Assembly (NCBI GenBank): GCA_025060325.1
Contig: JANXBW010000009.1
Location: forward strand, 47,012 to 111,011
Source of the DNA: Thermoguttaceae bacterium
GTDB lineage: Bacteria > Planctomycetota > Planctomycetia > Pirellulales > Thermoguttaceae
Direction: 5' to 3'
Length of the DNA: 64,000 nt
The notes beneath the pieces were generated by a model. That model was not told the DNA's origin, searched no databases, and saw only the letters and a list, made by a program, of their open reading frames with translations. Made by a program: the position numbers and the translations under genes. Of this stretch, positions 55,885 through 64,000 are shown piece by piece; position 1 is the stretch's first letter; every line of letters begins with the position of its first letter.

Positions 55885-56690
55885 CATTCACCGTAGAGGA
55901 TTTGCAGTACCATTATCCGAGCCAAGATGGGTTGATCCTTCGGGGACTGACGTTCACCATTCCTCTTGGGTCAAAAGTGGCCATCTTTGGCCGCTCGGGG
56001 GTGGGCAAGTCCACATTGCTTTCCATCTTAGGGCTTTTATGGGAGGGCGAGCTTGCCAGCGGCAGGGTCTGCTACCATAGCCTCGACCACGGTCTGCCCT
56101 GGGATTACCGGCAATTAACTTCTCCCGAGATTCGGGCAAGTTTACGCCTGCGTGAGTTTGGTTTTGTGTTCCAGTGGTCGGGGCTTTTGCCTCACCTGAC
56201 ATGTGAAGAAAATGTAGCCCTTCCGCTAATTTTGCAAGGTTGGCCAACCAGCAAGTGGCGGCCCCGGGTCCGGCGACTCTTAAAGCTGGCCGAACATTCG
56301 CCCGGCGAATTGAGCGAGCTAGCCAATCGCTTGGGGCCATTTTCTGGAGGTCAACAGCGGCGATTAGCTCTTATCCGCGGGCTCAGTCATAATCCGCCGG
56401 TGCTTTTTGCCGACGAACCCTTTAGCAATCTTGACAGCCGCTCGGTTGAGGCGGTCCTTCGGCTCCTAGCAAGTTGGCACATGGGGGAGCTTTTCCCGGA
56501 GGATCCACCCGCCCCGCGGACGCTTCTTTTAGCCAGTCACGACATAGAGGAAGCTTGGCAGCTGTGCGATCACTTTTTGATTCTTACGCCGGAGGGGACA
56601 CTTGCGGACCAGCGAATCCTCCCCAAGACGGACTTGAGCTTAGACAGGGTAAAGGAGCTGATTGATCGGCCGAGTGTTTGCCATACTTGA
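55875..56690 (+). CDS. ABC transporter ATP-binding protein (LolD/MacB type)
   Basis: A 271-residue ATPase. Walker A GRSGVGKST is at 39-47, Q-loop FQWSG, signature FSGGQQRRLAL, Walker B VLFADEP and H-loop LASHD. Such ATPases work with FtsX/MacB-type permeases. Start is ambiguous: the frame opens at TTG 55848, with GTG 55854 and ATG 55875 also possible; all overlap the VWA gene end (55884), implying coupled translation. The permease gene follows 28 bases later. Function could be lipoprotein release, efflux or mechanical signalling, as in the LolCDE, MacAB or FtsEX systems. Confidence 0.88.
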   Translation: MAVAFTVEDLQYHYPSQDGLILRGLTFTIPLGSKVAIFGRSGVGKSTLLSILGLLWEGELASGRVCYHSLDHGLPWDYRQLTSPEIRASLRLREFGFVFQWSGLLPHLTCEENVALPLILQGWPTSKWRPRVRRLLKLAEHSPGELSELANRLGPFSGGQQRRLALIRGLSHNPPVLFADEPFSNLDSRSVEAVLRLLASWHMGELFPEDPPAPRTLLLASHDIEEAWQLCDHFLILTPEGTLADQRILPKTDLSLDRVKELIDRPSVCHT

Positions 56691-56718
56691 CGGGCGGCAA
56701 ATCAAGGGGATGTAGAGG

Positions 56719-58245
56719 ATGGCTCTGGGAAGAGGTTGGCGAGTGGTGTGGTGGTTAGCAGTGCGGAATTTGGTGCGTCGGGGTCGGGTGTCTTCGACGG
56801 TGGTGATAAGCGTGGCTTTGGGGTTGTTGACTTTTTTGACAGTATTAGGCCTGGGGGTGTTATTCGGCTATCAGGCGGTGGAGCGCGCGAAACTTTTGGA
56901 GGATCCGCTATCGTGTTGCTTGTGGGTAGGTCATCCGGCGATTCGCGAGAGGTGGTTAGATGAGGAGCGGATGGAGGCATTGAAGCAGTTGTTGGGAAGG
57001 ATGGAGGGGGTTAGGGGGTGGTATCCGTGTCGGGAGATACATGTGGACTGGTTTATGGTGGATCGGCCGGAGGCCAAGGAGTCGGTGACAATCCGCGGTC
57101 GCACTATTCATCCCGATGATCCTTTCTGCCAAGTGCTTGGCCCAGAACTGATCCAAAAGCCCGGCAGAGTCGTTGTCACAGCGGAATTCTTTCGTTTAGT
57201 CGGTCATCCAGAAGATCAAGAGCCTCCGCCGCAACTAAGTTATCGTTCAGATGTTGGGCAGCATGGCACCTGCCAGGTCGCGGGAGTCCTTAGGCGCGAT
57301 CTTCCTTGGCAACATCATTTCATCGTAAGCGAGGGTTGGTATCAGCGCGAATTTAGTCGCCAGGCGGATGTTCGCACCAGTTGCGTCCGCACGGGCCACT
57401 TGCCTGCCGATTGGCCTGAACGCTGGACAGACTTCCCCGCCGAAGTGCGATCCCTGTTTGGTAGCTATCATTTTTTTCCGCCCAGCCGCACTTTGGATGT
57501 GGATGGCAAGCCTTATTGGGTGATCATGACGGACAGCCAGCCGGGGCTATTCATCAGCGAATTCCGCGTCCGCCTGGAGATGGTATGTCAAAAGATGCGT
57601 TTGCTGGGCTTCCAAACCCAGGGGGAGGAAGCCTTTCTTGACGGCATTGCCCCCTATGGCGCTGCCAGTAGTCCCCGTCAAGCTACCAGTCGTCCCTACA
57701 ATTTGGTTGCTGTTTATGTCAACTCCCTCTCGGACCTAAAACCGGTCAAGCAGACTTTAGAGGCGCATGGGTTTGCTGTGCGAGATACCGCTTATGTTAT
57801 CGAAAGGCTCGATCAAATTGCTCAGCGGACGACTGTCCTTGGGAGAATTATTTTGGGCGTATTGCTGGCAATGGGGGGTGGACTCCTTACTTTGCTTGCC
57901 GGCGTACACATGATGCGGGCCGAAACGCGGATCCAAGAAATTGGTACGCTTAAGGCCCTGGGGATGTCAAAGGGTTTTGCTGTCGCCGTGTTGGCCGTCG
58001 AGGCTATTATCGTTTGGGTCGTGGGAACTGCGTTGGGCTTAATAATAGGTGTGCCGGCCGGAAAGTTCTTCGTCGGGCCAGCGCTCCTTGCTGCAAGTGA
58101 AAATCTCCGACAACACGCGTTCATCCTGCCGCCCGGCGTTTTGATTGGTCTGTTTATGTTGACCTTGTTCACCAGTCTATTGGCTATTTTGGCCTCGGCC
58201 TGGCGGGCAATCACTTCGCCCCCCGTCCTGACGGCGCAACCGTAA
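56719..58245 (+). CDS. FtsX/MacB-type ABC permease
   Basis: A 508-residue permease with membrane segments near 24-50, 370-397, 405-440 and 466-495. A large periplasmic domain lies between the first and second. The 1+3 arrangement is typical of LolC/E, MacB and FtsX. RTETRIQEIGTLKALG-like text (RAETRIQEIGTLKALGMSK) marks the conserved cytoplasmic coupling helix. It follows the ABC ATPase and ends the plus-strand run, so a half transporter for the cluster is likely. The large domain is not recognised. Confidence 0.85.
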   Translation: MALGRGWRVVWWLAVRNLVRRGRVSSTVVISVALGLLTFLTVLGLGVLFGYQAVERAKLLEDPLSCCLWVGHPAIRERWLDEERMEALKQLLGRMEGVRGWYPCREIHVDWFMVDRPEAKESVTIRGRTIHPDDPFCQVLGPELIQKPGRVVVTAEFFRLVGHPEDQEPPPQLSYRSDVGQHGTCQVAGVLRRDLPWQHHFIVSEGWYQREFSRQADVRTSCVRTGHLPADWPERWTDFPAEVRSLFGSYHFFPPSRTLDVDGKPYWVIMTDSQPGLFISEFRVRLEMVCQKMRLLGFQTQGEEAFLDGIAPYGAASSPRQATSRPYNLVAVYVNSLSDLKPVKQTLEAHGFAVRDTAYVIERLDQIAQRTTVLGRIILGVLLAMGGGLLTLLAGVHMMRAETRIQEIGTLKALGMSKGFAVAVLAVEAIIVWVVGTALGLIIGVPAGKFFVGPALLAASENLRQHAFILPPGVLIGLFMLTLFTSLLAILASAWRAITSPPVLTAQP

Positions 58246-58258
58246 CTTAAAGGCAAAA

Positions 58259-58310
58259 CGCCCGGTGCCGGGCCGAATAAACAAAAAGCCGGGCACTGTG
58301 TTGCCCGGCC
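58259..58310 (-). terminator. Rho-independent terminator pair (minus strand)
   Basis: GCCGGGCA (58288-58295) and TGCCCGGC (58302-58309) form a perfect 8-bp stem; read on the minus strand it is followed by TTTTTGT. A second hairpin from GCCCGGTGCCGGGC near 58260-58273 is followed by GTTTTG on that strand. Both are placed to end the TPR gene whose stop is at 58383. They could also reduce read-through from the permease gene. Confidence 0.65.
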
Positions 58311-58382
58311 ATAATAACCGCCCTCAACGATATACTTAAGTCTTTTAGTTCTCTTCAGCCGCAGCGATGAATTTAGCGAACC

Positions 58383-59969
58383 TTATGGCCGCACGGCAAG
58401 CTTCGGGACTGCGGTAGCAGATTTGGGAGCCTGACGCAGAGGCGGTTCGGCTATCTTCGCGGGCATCGCGCTTAGCAAGCGTGCCTCCTCGAGCGCCAGT
58501 CGGGCCTTGCCTTGGACCCGAGCCAACGCCTGAGTTACAAGCCGCTGATCTTCCGGGGAAGCTGTTTCATGCAGCCAAATAGCCCGAGCAAACGACCTCT
58601 TGGCCTCCTTTTCACGACCAAGCGCTGTCTCCGCTAAACCCTTGTAGTACCACAGTCGGGGGTCTTCCGGCGAAGAAGCAACGCCCTCTTCTAACAATTT
58701 GAGAGCCTCTGTGTACTTGCCGCCCCAGTAAAGTGTCGCCGCTTGTCCAAAAAGCTGGTGCCCCATGCCGTTGGGATCGATCCGGCCCCGAAGCGGCCAA
58801 CTGGACAACATCCCGGTATTCGGGTTCCGCTGGCCAAAACTTGCAGGGATTATTGCCGCCGGAGACGCCGATCCCGCGGAAGCAAGGAGCACCGACCCGC
58901 TATTCTGCTGGGCTCTTTCCACAAGATAGGCTATTAGTCTTTCCGCTCGTGCCAAGGCTGTAAACGACGCGACACTTTTTACTAACTTTTCAGCATTCAG
59001 CATGGGCATGGTGCGGCTCGAAACAAACACACCGGCCCGTGGGGCCCCAATTCCGCATAGACAACTTTGGCAGCAACCGCAGCAACATGCGGGAACTTCC
59101 GCCGCGGAGCAAGGCACCGCTTGCGCCACAAGCACCACCGGAGCCCAAATGCACCGCCATCCACACCCCAGACCTAGCCGAGCAAGAAGTCGGCCCAGGA
59201 GCCCGCACGGCTCGGGTGTGGCGGCACATAATACAACGGTGGGGGGCGAGGGTGGCGATGGCGGCGCCTGCGGTTGTTCCTCAGTCTTCGGCGGTTTGGG
59301 TGTCGCTGGCGGCGGTGGCGGCGGTTCCTCCACAACCGCAAGAACTACGTTAAATCCTGCCTTTATTAAGCCCTCACATTTATCGAGCTCCTCAGAGAGA
59401 TCGCGCTGCATTCGATCCAACATGTCCTTCGGGAGCGGCTTATTAGCCGGCGCCTTGATCGTGATTCGAACCAACCTATTAACTTTGTCTAATTCATGAC
59501 CTGCAAGCCCTAACTGGTGAGCGCCTAGGACTGCAGCGGCATTCTTGTCGATACAGTCTTGGACGCGAGGGCCAACTCTCTCAGGTGGATTTATTTTCAG
59601 CTCGCCAAGAAGCTGCGCGACACCTCGGGCGAGGAGGACCTCGCGAAGTTCTTTTTCAAAGTTCTCAGGAAGCTCGAACAAATACTTCACGGTGATCGAC
59701 TTATCGTCCCCAACCGTGATGCTAAGAATATCCGGATATTTATTTCTGAGCTCCTCTGCCACCTCACTAACCCTCTTCCTAGCTTCGGTCATTTGCCCCT
59801 GGGTCGTGGTTTGGACTTGGGTTGGGGACGATTGCGGCTGCGCCGCTGGGGCTTGCGGTGCTCCAACTTCCGCCGGGCTTTGTTGCTGCAGAGCGTAGAG
59901 CGGCATCGCGAAACAACAAGCGATTAGTATTGTGAAGCTACCGATAAGCCAGTTTTGCCAGTTCCCCAT
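58383..59969 (-). CDS. Exported protein with Cys-rich linker and TPR domain
   Basis: A 528-residue protein. ATG 59969 has GGAGGAG 8 bases upstream and begins a signal peptide (WLIGSFTILIACCFAMPLYA). The region to about 210 contains ITVKYLFELPENF and IKAPANKPLPKDML, a repeated small alpha/beta unit. A Pro-rich linker and a cysteine-rich stretch (about 300-340, with CCCGCCQSCLCG) follow, then a TPR-like domain at about 410-500 (YWGGKYTEALKLLEEG, PRLWYYKGLAETALGR). The open frame extends upstream to 60149 and encodes a second hydrophobic segment (FLTLVLMFAGIILVTW). That could be an alternative longer form. TPR suggests protein binding. It is convergent with the cluster and may be functionally linked, but that is inference. 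Confidence 0.75.
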   Translation of the reverse strand: MGNWQNWLIGSFTILIACCFAMPLYALQQQSPAEVGAPQAPAAQPQSSPTQVQTTTQGQMTEARKRVSEVAEELRNKYPDILSITVGDDKSITVKYLFELPENFEKELREVLLARGVAQLLGELKINPPERVGPRVQDCIDKNAAAVLGAHQLGLAGHELDKVNRLVRITIKAPANKPLPKDMLDRMQRDLSEELDKCEGLIKAGFNVVLAVVEEPPPPPPATPKPPKTEEQPQAPPSPPSPPTVVLCAATPEPCGLLGRLLARLGLGCGWRCIWAPVVLVAQAVPCSAAEVPACCCGCCQSCLCGIGAPRAGVFVSSRTMPMLNAEKLVKSVASFTALARAERLIAYLVERAQQNSGSVLLASAGSASPAAIIPASFGQRNPNTGMLSSWPLRGRIDPNGMGHQLFGQAATLYWGGKYTEALKLLEEGVASSPEDPRLWYYKGLAETALGREKEAKRSFARAIWLHETASPEDQRLVTQALARVQGKARLALEEARLLSAMPAKIAEPPLRQAPKSATAVPKLAVRP

Positions 59970-61582
59970 TTTTGGCTCCTCCTCTGACAACTTGAAGCGC
60001 CCAAACACCCCTCGACGGAGAGGCCTCTGCCAAGTAACCAGGATAATTCCGGCAAACATTAAAACAAGCGTTAGGAATTGCTTTTGTTTTTCTTCAGAAT
60101 TTGCCGGTTCGGTAACCGGGCGGTCCCTTGGAGTCCGGGCCTCGTTCATCTGGGCCGCTCGGAGGAAGAGCCGAGCTCCACTGTGCGAGCAAGGTTACGG
60201 AGGTCGAAATTAAACATGTGGTTATATTCGTTCATAGGACGGATGCCACGTATAGGATGCGCGAATCTTGCCTGAGGGACGCGTGCGGTCCAAAGCCCCC
60301 ACACTCCTCGGGTTACAAGACATGTTCTGCCGGCTCCCGGTCTGTAAACCACTAATGCGAATAGGAGCCCGCAGGTACAAACCCCCAAAGCTTTGCTCGA
60401 AGACCGGCTGTTGCAGGGCAGAGGATGTTTCTCCCAACCGGTGACACCAGAAAAGGGAATTCCGCCGAAGCCTTTCAGCCGTCCCAACCGGCACGTTTGA
60501 TCAACTAGAAATAAATCCGGAAGGTGCTCTAGTGGACCTTGACACCGGCCCTGGAGGGACTTTGGCAAGGACTTGAGACTTTATTGAAGTGGGTGGTGAA
60601 AAGTTGCTAGCGTACCGAATTGGAAGCTTTAAGGGTTTACGCCTTGGGGGTTTCGACCTATTGGCGAAGACACCGTAGCTTGAGGCCGGTCCTTCCACCA
60701 AATGGGAGAGACAGCGGCTTGATCAGATCCTTGAGGCCAGTCTAGCAAGCGCGGTGCCAAATTTTTTGGTTGGCGCTTTACTTGGGGTTGGCCAGGCGGT
60801 ATGTTGATCCCGGGGGTTAATCGGAGGTTGTTAGGGGGGAACCCCGGGTTAAAGCCGTCGCCGCCTTTATGGAGATGCGTCTAAAAACGGAGAACCACTG
60901 CGCAAAAAAGAGCCCTCGGCTGGCCGTAAACCGAGTGCCGACTAGGGGGGTGTGGGGCAGGGGATGCGGCCAAGCCGAGGGTTTTTAAGGGGAAACGGTC
61001 AATCCCACATTGGCTTGTCTATGGGCTTAGCGGTACCTTTTCAACAAGAAGCCGCTAACGCCCTAGGGAGTACTTCATCCTCCATCCCGGTCAGCTAGGC
61101 GGGTCGATCTTCCAGGCGACAAACCTTTCGGTCCCTTTGCCGGGAGAAGCACCCGCGTTTCCTTCCGTGCTGCACCTAGGCTAAATTAACCCTTGAAAAA
61201 GTCCGCGGTTCCGCTCGTCGGGCGAAATTTTTTATCGGAATGGCGAGGTTCCGCCCCGAAAGACTACCGCGAGGTCCGCGTCTACTTATCGGAAGATTTC
61301 ACTTGGCTTATCGATGCTTCTTATAGTGGGGGAACTTTGCCTTGTCGGAGTTCTGGAAGTTCCAGTCTGGTTGGATGCCCCTGGAGCTTTTCCCGTGTCG
61401 TACCTTTACGGCGAGTGGATGTCCTTGCCTTAGGGCGGGGGTTTTGGGAGAATCTTTCGGTCCGGCCGCGCCCGGGGATTTATCCGCGGCCAAGTTAAGT
61501 TTCTATCATGTGCCAAGCCAAAACTTGGAGCGGCACGGCTGGGTGTCGCAGCGATTGTGGGACTTTAAGTTTTGGAAAACCA
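59970..61582. other. Long gene-free region with a strong hairpin
   Basis: The first 180 bases are the possible N-terminal extension of the TPR gene. The rest has no credible gene; the frame at 60146-60568 (-) is low in protein character. The hairpin at 60905-60986 has T- and A-runs on both sides. Confidence 0.45.
60905..60986. terminator. Bidirectional terminator-like hairpin
   Basis: CCCTCGGCTGGCCG (60913-60926) pairs with CGGCCAAGCCGAGGG (60967-60981) with one bulge and a loop of about 40 bases, followed by TTTTT on the plus strand. AAAAAA upstream gives a T-run on the minus strand. No gene lies close on either side, so it may end an unannotated RNA. Confidence 0.45.
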
Positions 61583-62464
61583 ATGAGTGCGACCAATAAG
61601 CTTCGCTTAGGGATTCCTGCTGGCAGCCTGCAAGAGGGAGCAATCGACCTTTTTCGGCGGGCAGGTTACAAGATTACCTTTGGTGCCCGCAGTTACTTCC
61701 CACACATTGACGACGATGAGATTGAGTGCCTTCTCATCCGGGCCCAGGAGATCGCTCGTTACGTCGCCGACGGAGTCCTTGACGCCGGCTTGACCGGTTA
61801 TGACTGGATTGTGGAGACGGGGGCGGAGGTGATTGAACTGGCCGAGCTTGTTTTCTCCAAGGTCAGCCGGCGGCCGGTCCGCTGGGTGCTTTGCGTGCCG
61901 GAAAATTCCCCCGTCCGCTCGGTCCGGGATCTAGAGGGTAAGCGGATTGCCACGGAGGCGGTGGGGATTACCAAACAGTATCTGGCCCGGCATGGGGTGA
62001 ATGCCCGGGTGGAATTTAGCTGGGGTGCCACGGAGGTCAAACCGCCGCTTTTGGCCGACGCTATTGTCGAGGTCACCGAGACCGGAAGCTCCCTCCGGGC
62101 CAATAATCTCCGGATTGTTGACGAAGTTCTGATAAGCACCCCGCGATTTATCACCAATGCGGTTTCCTATTCCGATCCTTGGAAGCGGCAGAAGATTGAC
62201 GACATTGTTCTGATGTTAAAAGGGGCGATGGCTGCCGAGGGGAAGGTGGCCCTGATGATGAATGTCCCGCGGGAACGCTTAAACGAGGTGCTAGCTATCC
62301 TCCCTGCGCTTCAGAACCCCACCATTGCCGATTTGGCGGACAAGAACTGGGTAGACGTAACCACCGTTGTTGACGAAGCAGTGGTTCGGAAGATTGTGCC
62401 CCGGCTGAAGGCCGCCGGCGCTTGTGGCATTGTGGAATTTCCCCTCAATAAGCTCATCGATTAG
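61583..62464 (+). CDS. hisG: ATP phosphoribosyltransferase, long form
   Basis: A 293-residue HisG that commits PRPP and ATP to histidine synthesis. The length and the C-terminal ACT-like regulatory part ([24 protein letters not shown]) mark the long form (HisG_L), which does not need HisZ and is inhibited by histidine. Motifs include [23 protein letters not shown] and [19 protein letters not shown] 61583 begins the conserved part; the frame's 61508 start encodes a non-conserved extension. It is followed 59 bases later by the RidA gene. Confidence 0.95.
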   Translation: MSATNKLRLGIPAGSLQEGAIDLFRRAGYKITFGARSYFPHIDDDEIECLLIRAQEIARYVADGVLDAGLTGYDWIVETGAEVIELAELVFSKVSRRPVRWVLCVPENSPVRSVRDLEGKRIATEAVGITKQYLARHGVNARVEFSWGATEVKPPLLADAIVEVTETGSSLRANNLRIVDEVLISTPRFITNAVSYSDPWKRQKIDDIVLMLKGAMAAEGKVALMMNVPRERLNEVLAILPALQNPTIADLADKNWVDVTTVVDEAVVRKIVPRLKAAGACGIVEFPLNKLID

Positions 62465-62523
62465 GCCGGTTGACCTTCAGGTGTCGGGGGATGAGTTTGT
62501 GCCCCAGGTGGAAAGGACCGGCA

Positions 62524-63027
62524 ATGGATTGGGATCCAGATCAACGATTTAATCAACTACTTGAAAGCCGCGGTTGGAGCTCTCTAAGCCCACCCGCTCC
62601 TAAAGGGCTTTATCGACCCGTTTTGCGAATCGATTCTTTTATATACACCTCCGGCCATCTACCCATCGGCCCGGATGGTGCCGTCGTCTGCGGGCAAGTG
62701 GGCCGGGACGTTGACGAAGCTCAAGCTGCCCAGGCCGCCGCACTGGCCATGGCTTCCATCCTGCGGGCACTTCAGCAGGAATTAGGAAGTTTGTCCAAGG
62801 TGGCCCGCGTGGTCCGGCTATTTGGGCTTGTCAACGCGGTGGCAGACTTTACGGCTCATCCTCGGGTGCTTAATGGCGCAAGCGAGGTTTTGGCCGAGGT
62901 CTTCGGAAGCGAGCTAGGGGTCGGCGTCCGCACCGCCGCAGGTGCTTCTAGTTTGCCCCTGGGAGCAGTGGTTGAGCTTGAGGCAATCTTTCGACTAAAG
63001 AGCGAGTCGCTCGCGGACGCCTCCTAG
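62524..63027 (+). CDS. RidA (YjgF/YER057c/UK114) family protein
   Basis: A 167-residue RidA-fold protein. RidA enzymes deaminate reactive enamine/imine intermediates from amino acid metabolism. Fold motifs are FIYTSGHLPIGPDG, EAQAAQAAALAM, LSKVARVVRLFGLVNAV and the end VVELEAIF. AAAGGA precedes ATG 62524. The usual catalytic Arg of the archetypal RidA (SxxRxA region) is not clearly identified; it may belong to the Rid1-7 variants. It is downstream of hisG and could be co-transcribed, which fits a role near amino acid synthesis. Confidence 0.88.
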   Translation: MDWDPDQRFNQLLESRGWSSLSPPAPKGLYRPVLRIDSFIYTSGHLPIGPDGAVVCGQVGRDVDEAQAAQAAALAMASILRALQQELGSLSKVARVVRLFGLVNAVADFTAHPRVLNGASEVLAEVFGSELGVGVRTAAGASSLPLGAVVELEAIFRLKSESLADAS

Positions 63028-63220
63028 CGGAAGTAGCACTCTGGGCGCAAAGAGACCGACTTGTGTTGCTGGAAGCACGCCGGGTTTGCCTTGGCCGCCG
63101 GAACCTCTTCTTTTGTCGCCGCGCGGTGGTTCCGAACGCTTGTTTTTTTCTACTTCAGGGACTTTACTCGGTAAGCCCTTGGTTATCGACGCATGTTAGT
63201 TTCTTCGGATCGGTGTTGAC

Positions 63221-64000
63221 TCAAGGGACAAGGAGGAATCGAAGTGCCTCGTTGCCGAATTCTTCGAAGCTAGCGGCCGAGGAAATAACTAGCTTTTCCC
63301 GGGCACCCGCGGCTTCGTAAACGGCGCGGACCACTGCCAAATCACTTTCCTGCTCGCTCCAAATCAGAAGTGGCACCGGGGCAGCCAGGGCGAGCATGCC
63401 GGGCAGGTCAAGATATTTGACAGCTCCCGGCAGGAAGTCCGGATCGTCGATGGCGCTTAGCTGACGGAAGCGGAAGCCGGCGGTATCGATCACGGCCCGA
63501 TCCACCGCGGAAGACGCCTGCGCCAGTGCCGCGGCTGCCCAGCGCCCGCCGTCGCCCAATCCAACAAGGTAAACGCGGGCAACCTCCGGCCGGGCCCGCA
63601 ACGCTGCTAGCACTGTGAGGATATCGTGTACCCTCTGAGCAAATAGTGGATGATTGTAGCCATACGTGTAGCCGGCATATTCCTTTCGCTTTGGATCAAG
63701 ACGGTTTCGTGTAATTGGCTGGCCATCAAGCGTCGATTCGCCTTGCCCGAAAACATCCACAGCCACTACGCCGTAGCCTTTGCGAACGATCTCTAGCACC
63801 TGCTCGTGAGGTGAGCCGGTCTGGCTGACCAAGTCTTGTTTGCCGTTGGGTGTGACACAGAGGATTGCCGTGCCATTGAAAGGAACCCCGCGGGGGACCA
63901 AGACGTAAACAGGCACCTCTTCGCGATATTTGGTTTGGCGGACGATTCCGCCCACCCAGAGGAAGCCCTCACCGCGACGCTCAAATCGCTGTTCGAAGTC
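63221..64000 (-). CDS. Alpha/beta hydrolase (5' partial)
   Basis: A minus-strand frame that runs past the window edge, so the N-terminus is missing; the last 260 residues are visible. The fold is typical (ILCVTPNGKQD, VLEIVRKGYGVVAVDVFGQGES, VPLLIWSEQESDLA). It resembles acetyl xylan esterase/dienelactone hydrolase-like proteins of planctomycetes. The nucleophile elbow, usually GxSxG, reads VGLGDGGRWAA with no Ser, so the catalytic residue is Asp or the protein is inactive. It is convergent with the RidA gene. Confidence 0.78.
   Translation of the reverse strand, partial: DFEQRFERRGEGFLWVGGIVRQTKYREEVPVYVLVPRGVPFNGTAILCVTPNGKQDLVSQTGSPHEQVLEIVRKGYGVVAVDVFGQGESTLDGQPITRNRLDPKRKEYAGYTYGYNHPLFAQRVHDILTVLAALRARPEVARVYLVGLGDGGRWAAAALAQASSAVDRAVIDTAGFRFRQLSAIDDPDFLPGAVKYLDLPGMLALAAPVPLLIWSEQESDLAVVRAVYEAAGAREKLVISSAASFEEFGNEALRFLLVP

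Noticed and set aside
1-64000. Frequent GTTGACAA / TTGTCAAC words
   Set aside because: They are scattered inside coding sequence in many frames and show no fixed spacing; likely codon-pair bias.
1-64000. CRISPR arrays, insertion sequences, tRNA or rRNA genes
   Set aside because: No evenly spaced direct repeats, transposase-like proteins or RNA signatures were seen.

Overview
The window looks like chromosomal DNA of a planctomycete, possibly a thermophilic Pirellulales-type organism. The reasons are: cysteine-rich exported proteins with CCxxCC clusters and 16-residue Y-x-V-C-x-x-V-P repeats, large Pro/Ser-rich single-anchor proteins, a futalosine-type menaquinone gene (mqnE), long gene-free spacers (0.5-1.6 kb) between single genes or short operons, and GC that looks high (about 57 % by eye). 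Placement below phylum level is inference, and thermophily is only hinted at by three adjacent small heat-shock genes.

Layout. 1-14.2 kb: a partial Cys-repeat protein, a DUF4432/aldose-epimerase-like enzyme, three Hsp20 genes on the minus strand, a lipoprotein, a CC-rich secreted protein, a Nif3-family protein and a 977-residue anchored protein. 14.2-37 kb is mostly housekeeping: rpsR, a large exported DUF4091/GH-like protein, a cobalamin-type radical SAM protein, argG, an ArsC-like phosphatase fold protein, trmB, mqnE plus a saccharopine-dehydrogenase-like reductase, argC-argJ, an extremely acidic protein, a purine nucleoside phosphorylase, a secreted beta-propeller fused to a cysteine-peptidase-like domain, rdgB, a MgtC/DUF4010 membrane protein and panD. 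61.5-64 kb: long-form hisG, a RidA-like protein and a partial alpha/beta hydrolase.

The most interesting part is 38.3-58.2 kb: eleven consecutive plus-strand genes, many overlapping or a few bases apart. In order they encode a membrane-anchored pseudokinase with a coiled-coil tail; an exported protein of unknown fold; a dynamin/SrfC-like GTPase; an Hsp70/actin-like ATPase resembling SrfB; a 913-residue orphan; a four-helix membrane protein; an anchored Calx-beta repeat protein; an anchored coiled-coil protein; a secreted von Willebrand factor A protein with a MIDAS motif; and an ABC ATPase with an FtsX-type permease. A convergent TPR gene with its own terminator closes the region. I read this as a candidate nucleotide-driven, envelope-spanning system distantly related to the enteric SrfABC set. 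The composition is visible in the sequence; the function is not known from it.

No tRNA, rRNA, CRISPR array, insertion sequence or phage gene was recognised. Translation starts were chosen mainly by Shine-Dalgarno sequence and signal-peptide logic and often differ from the longest open frame.
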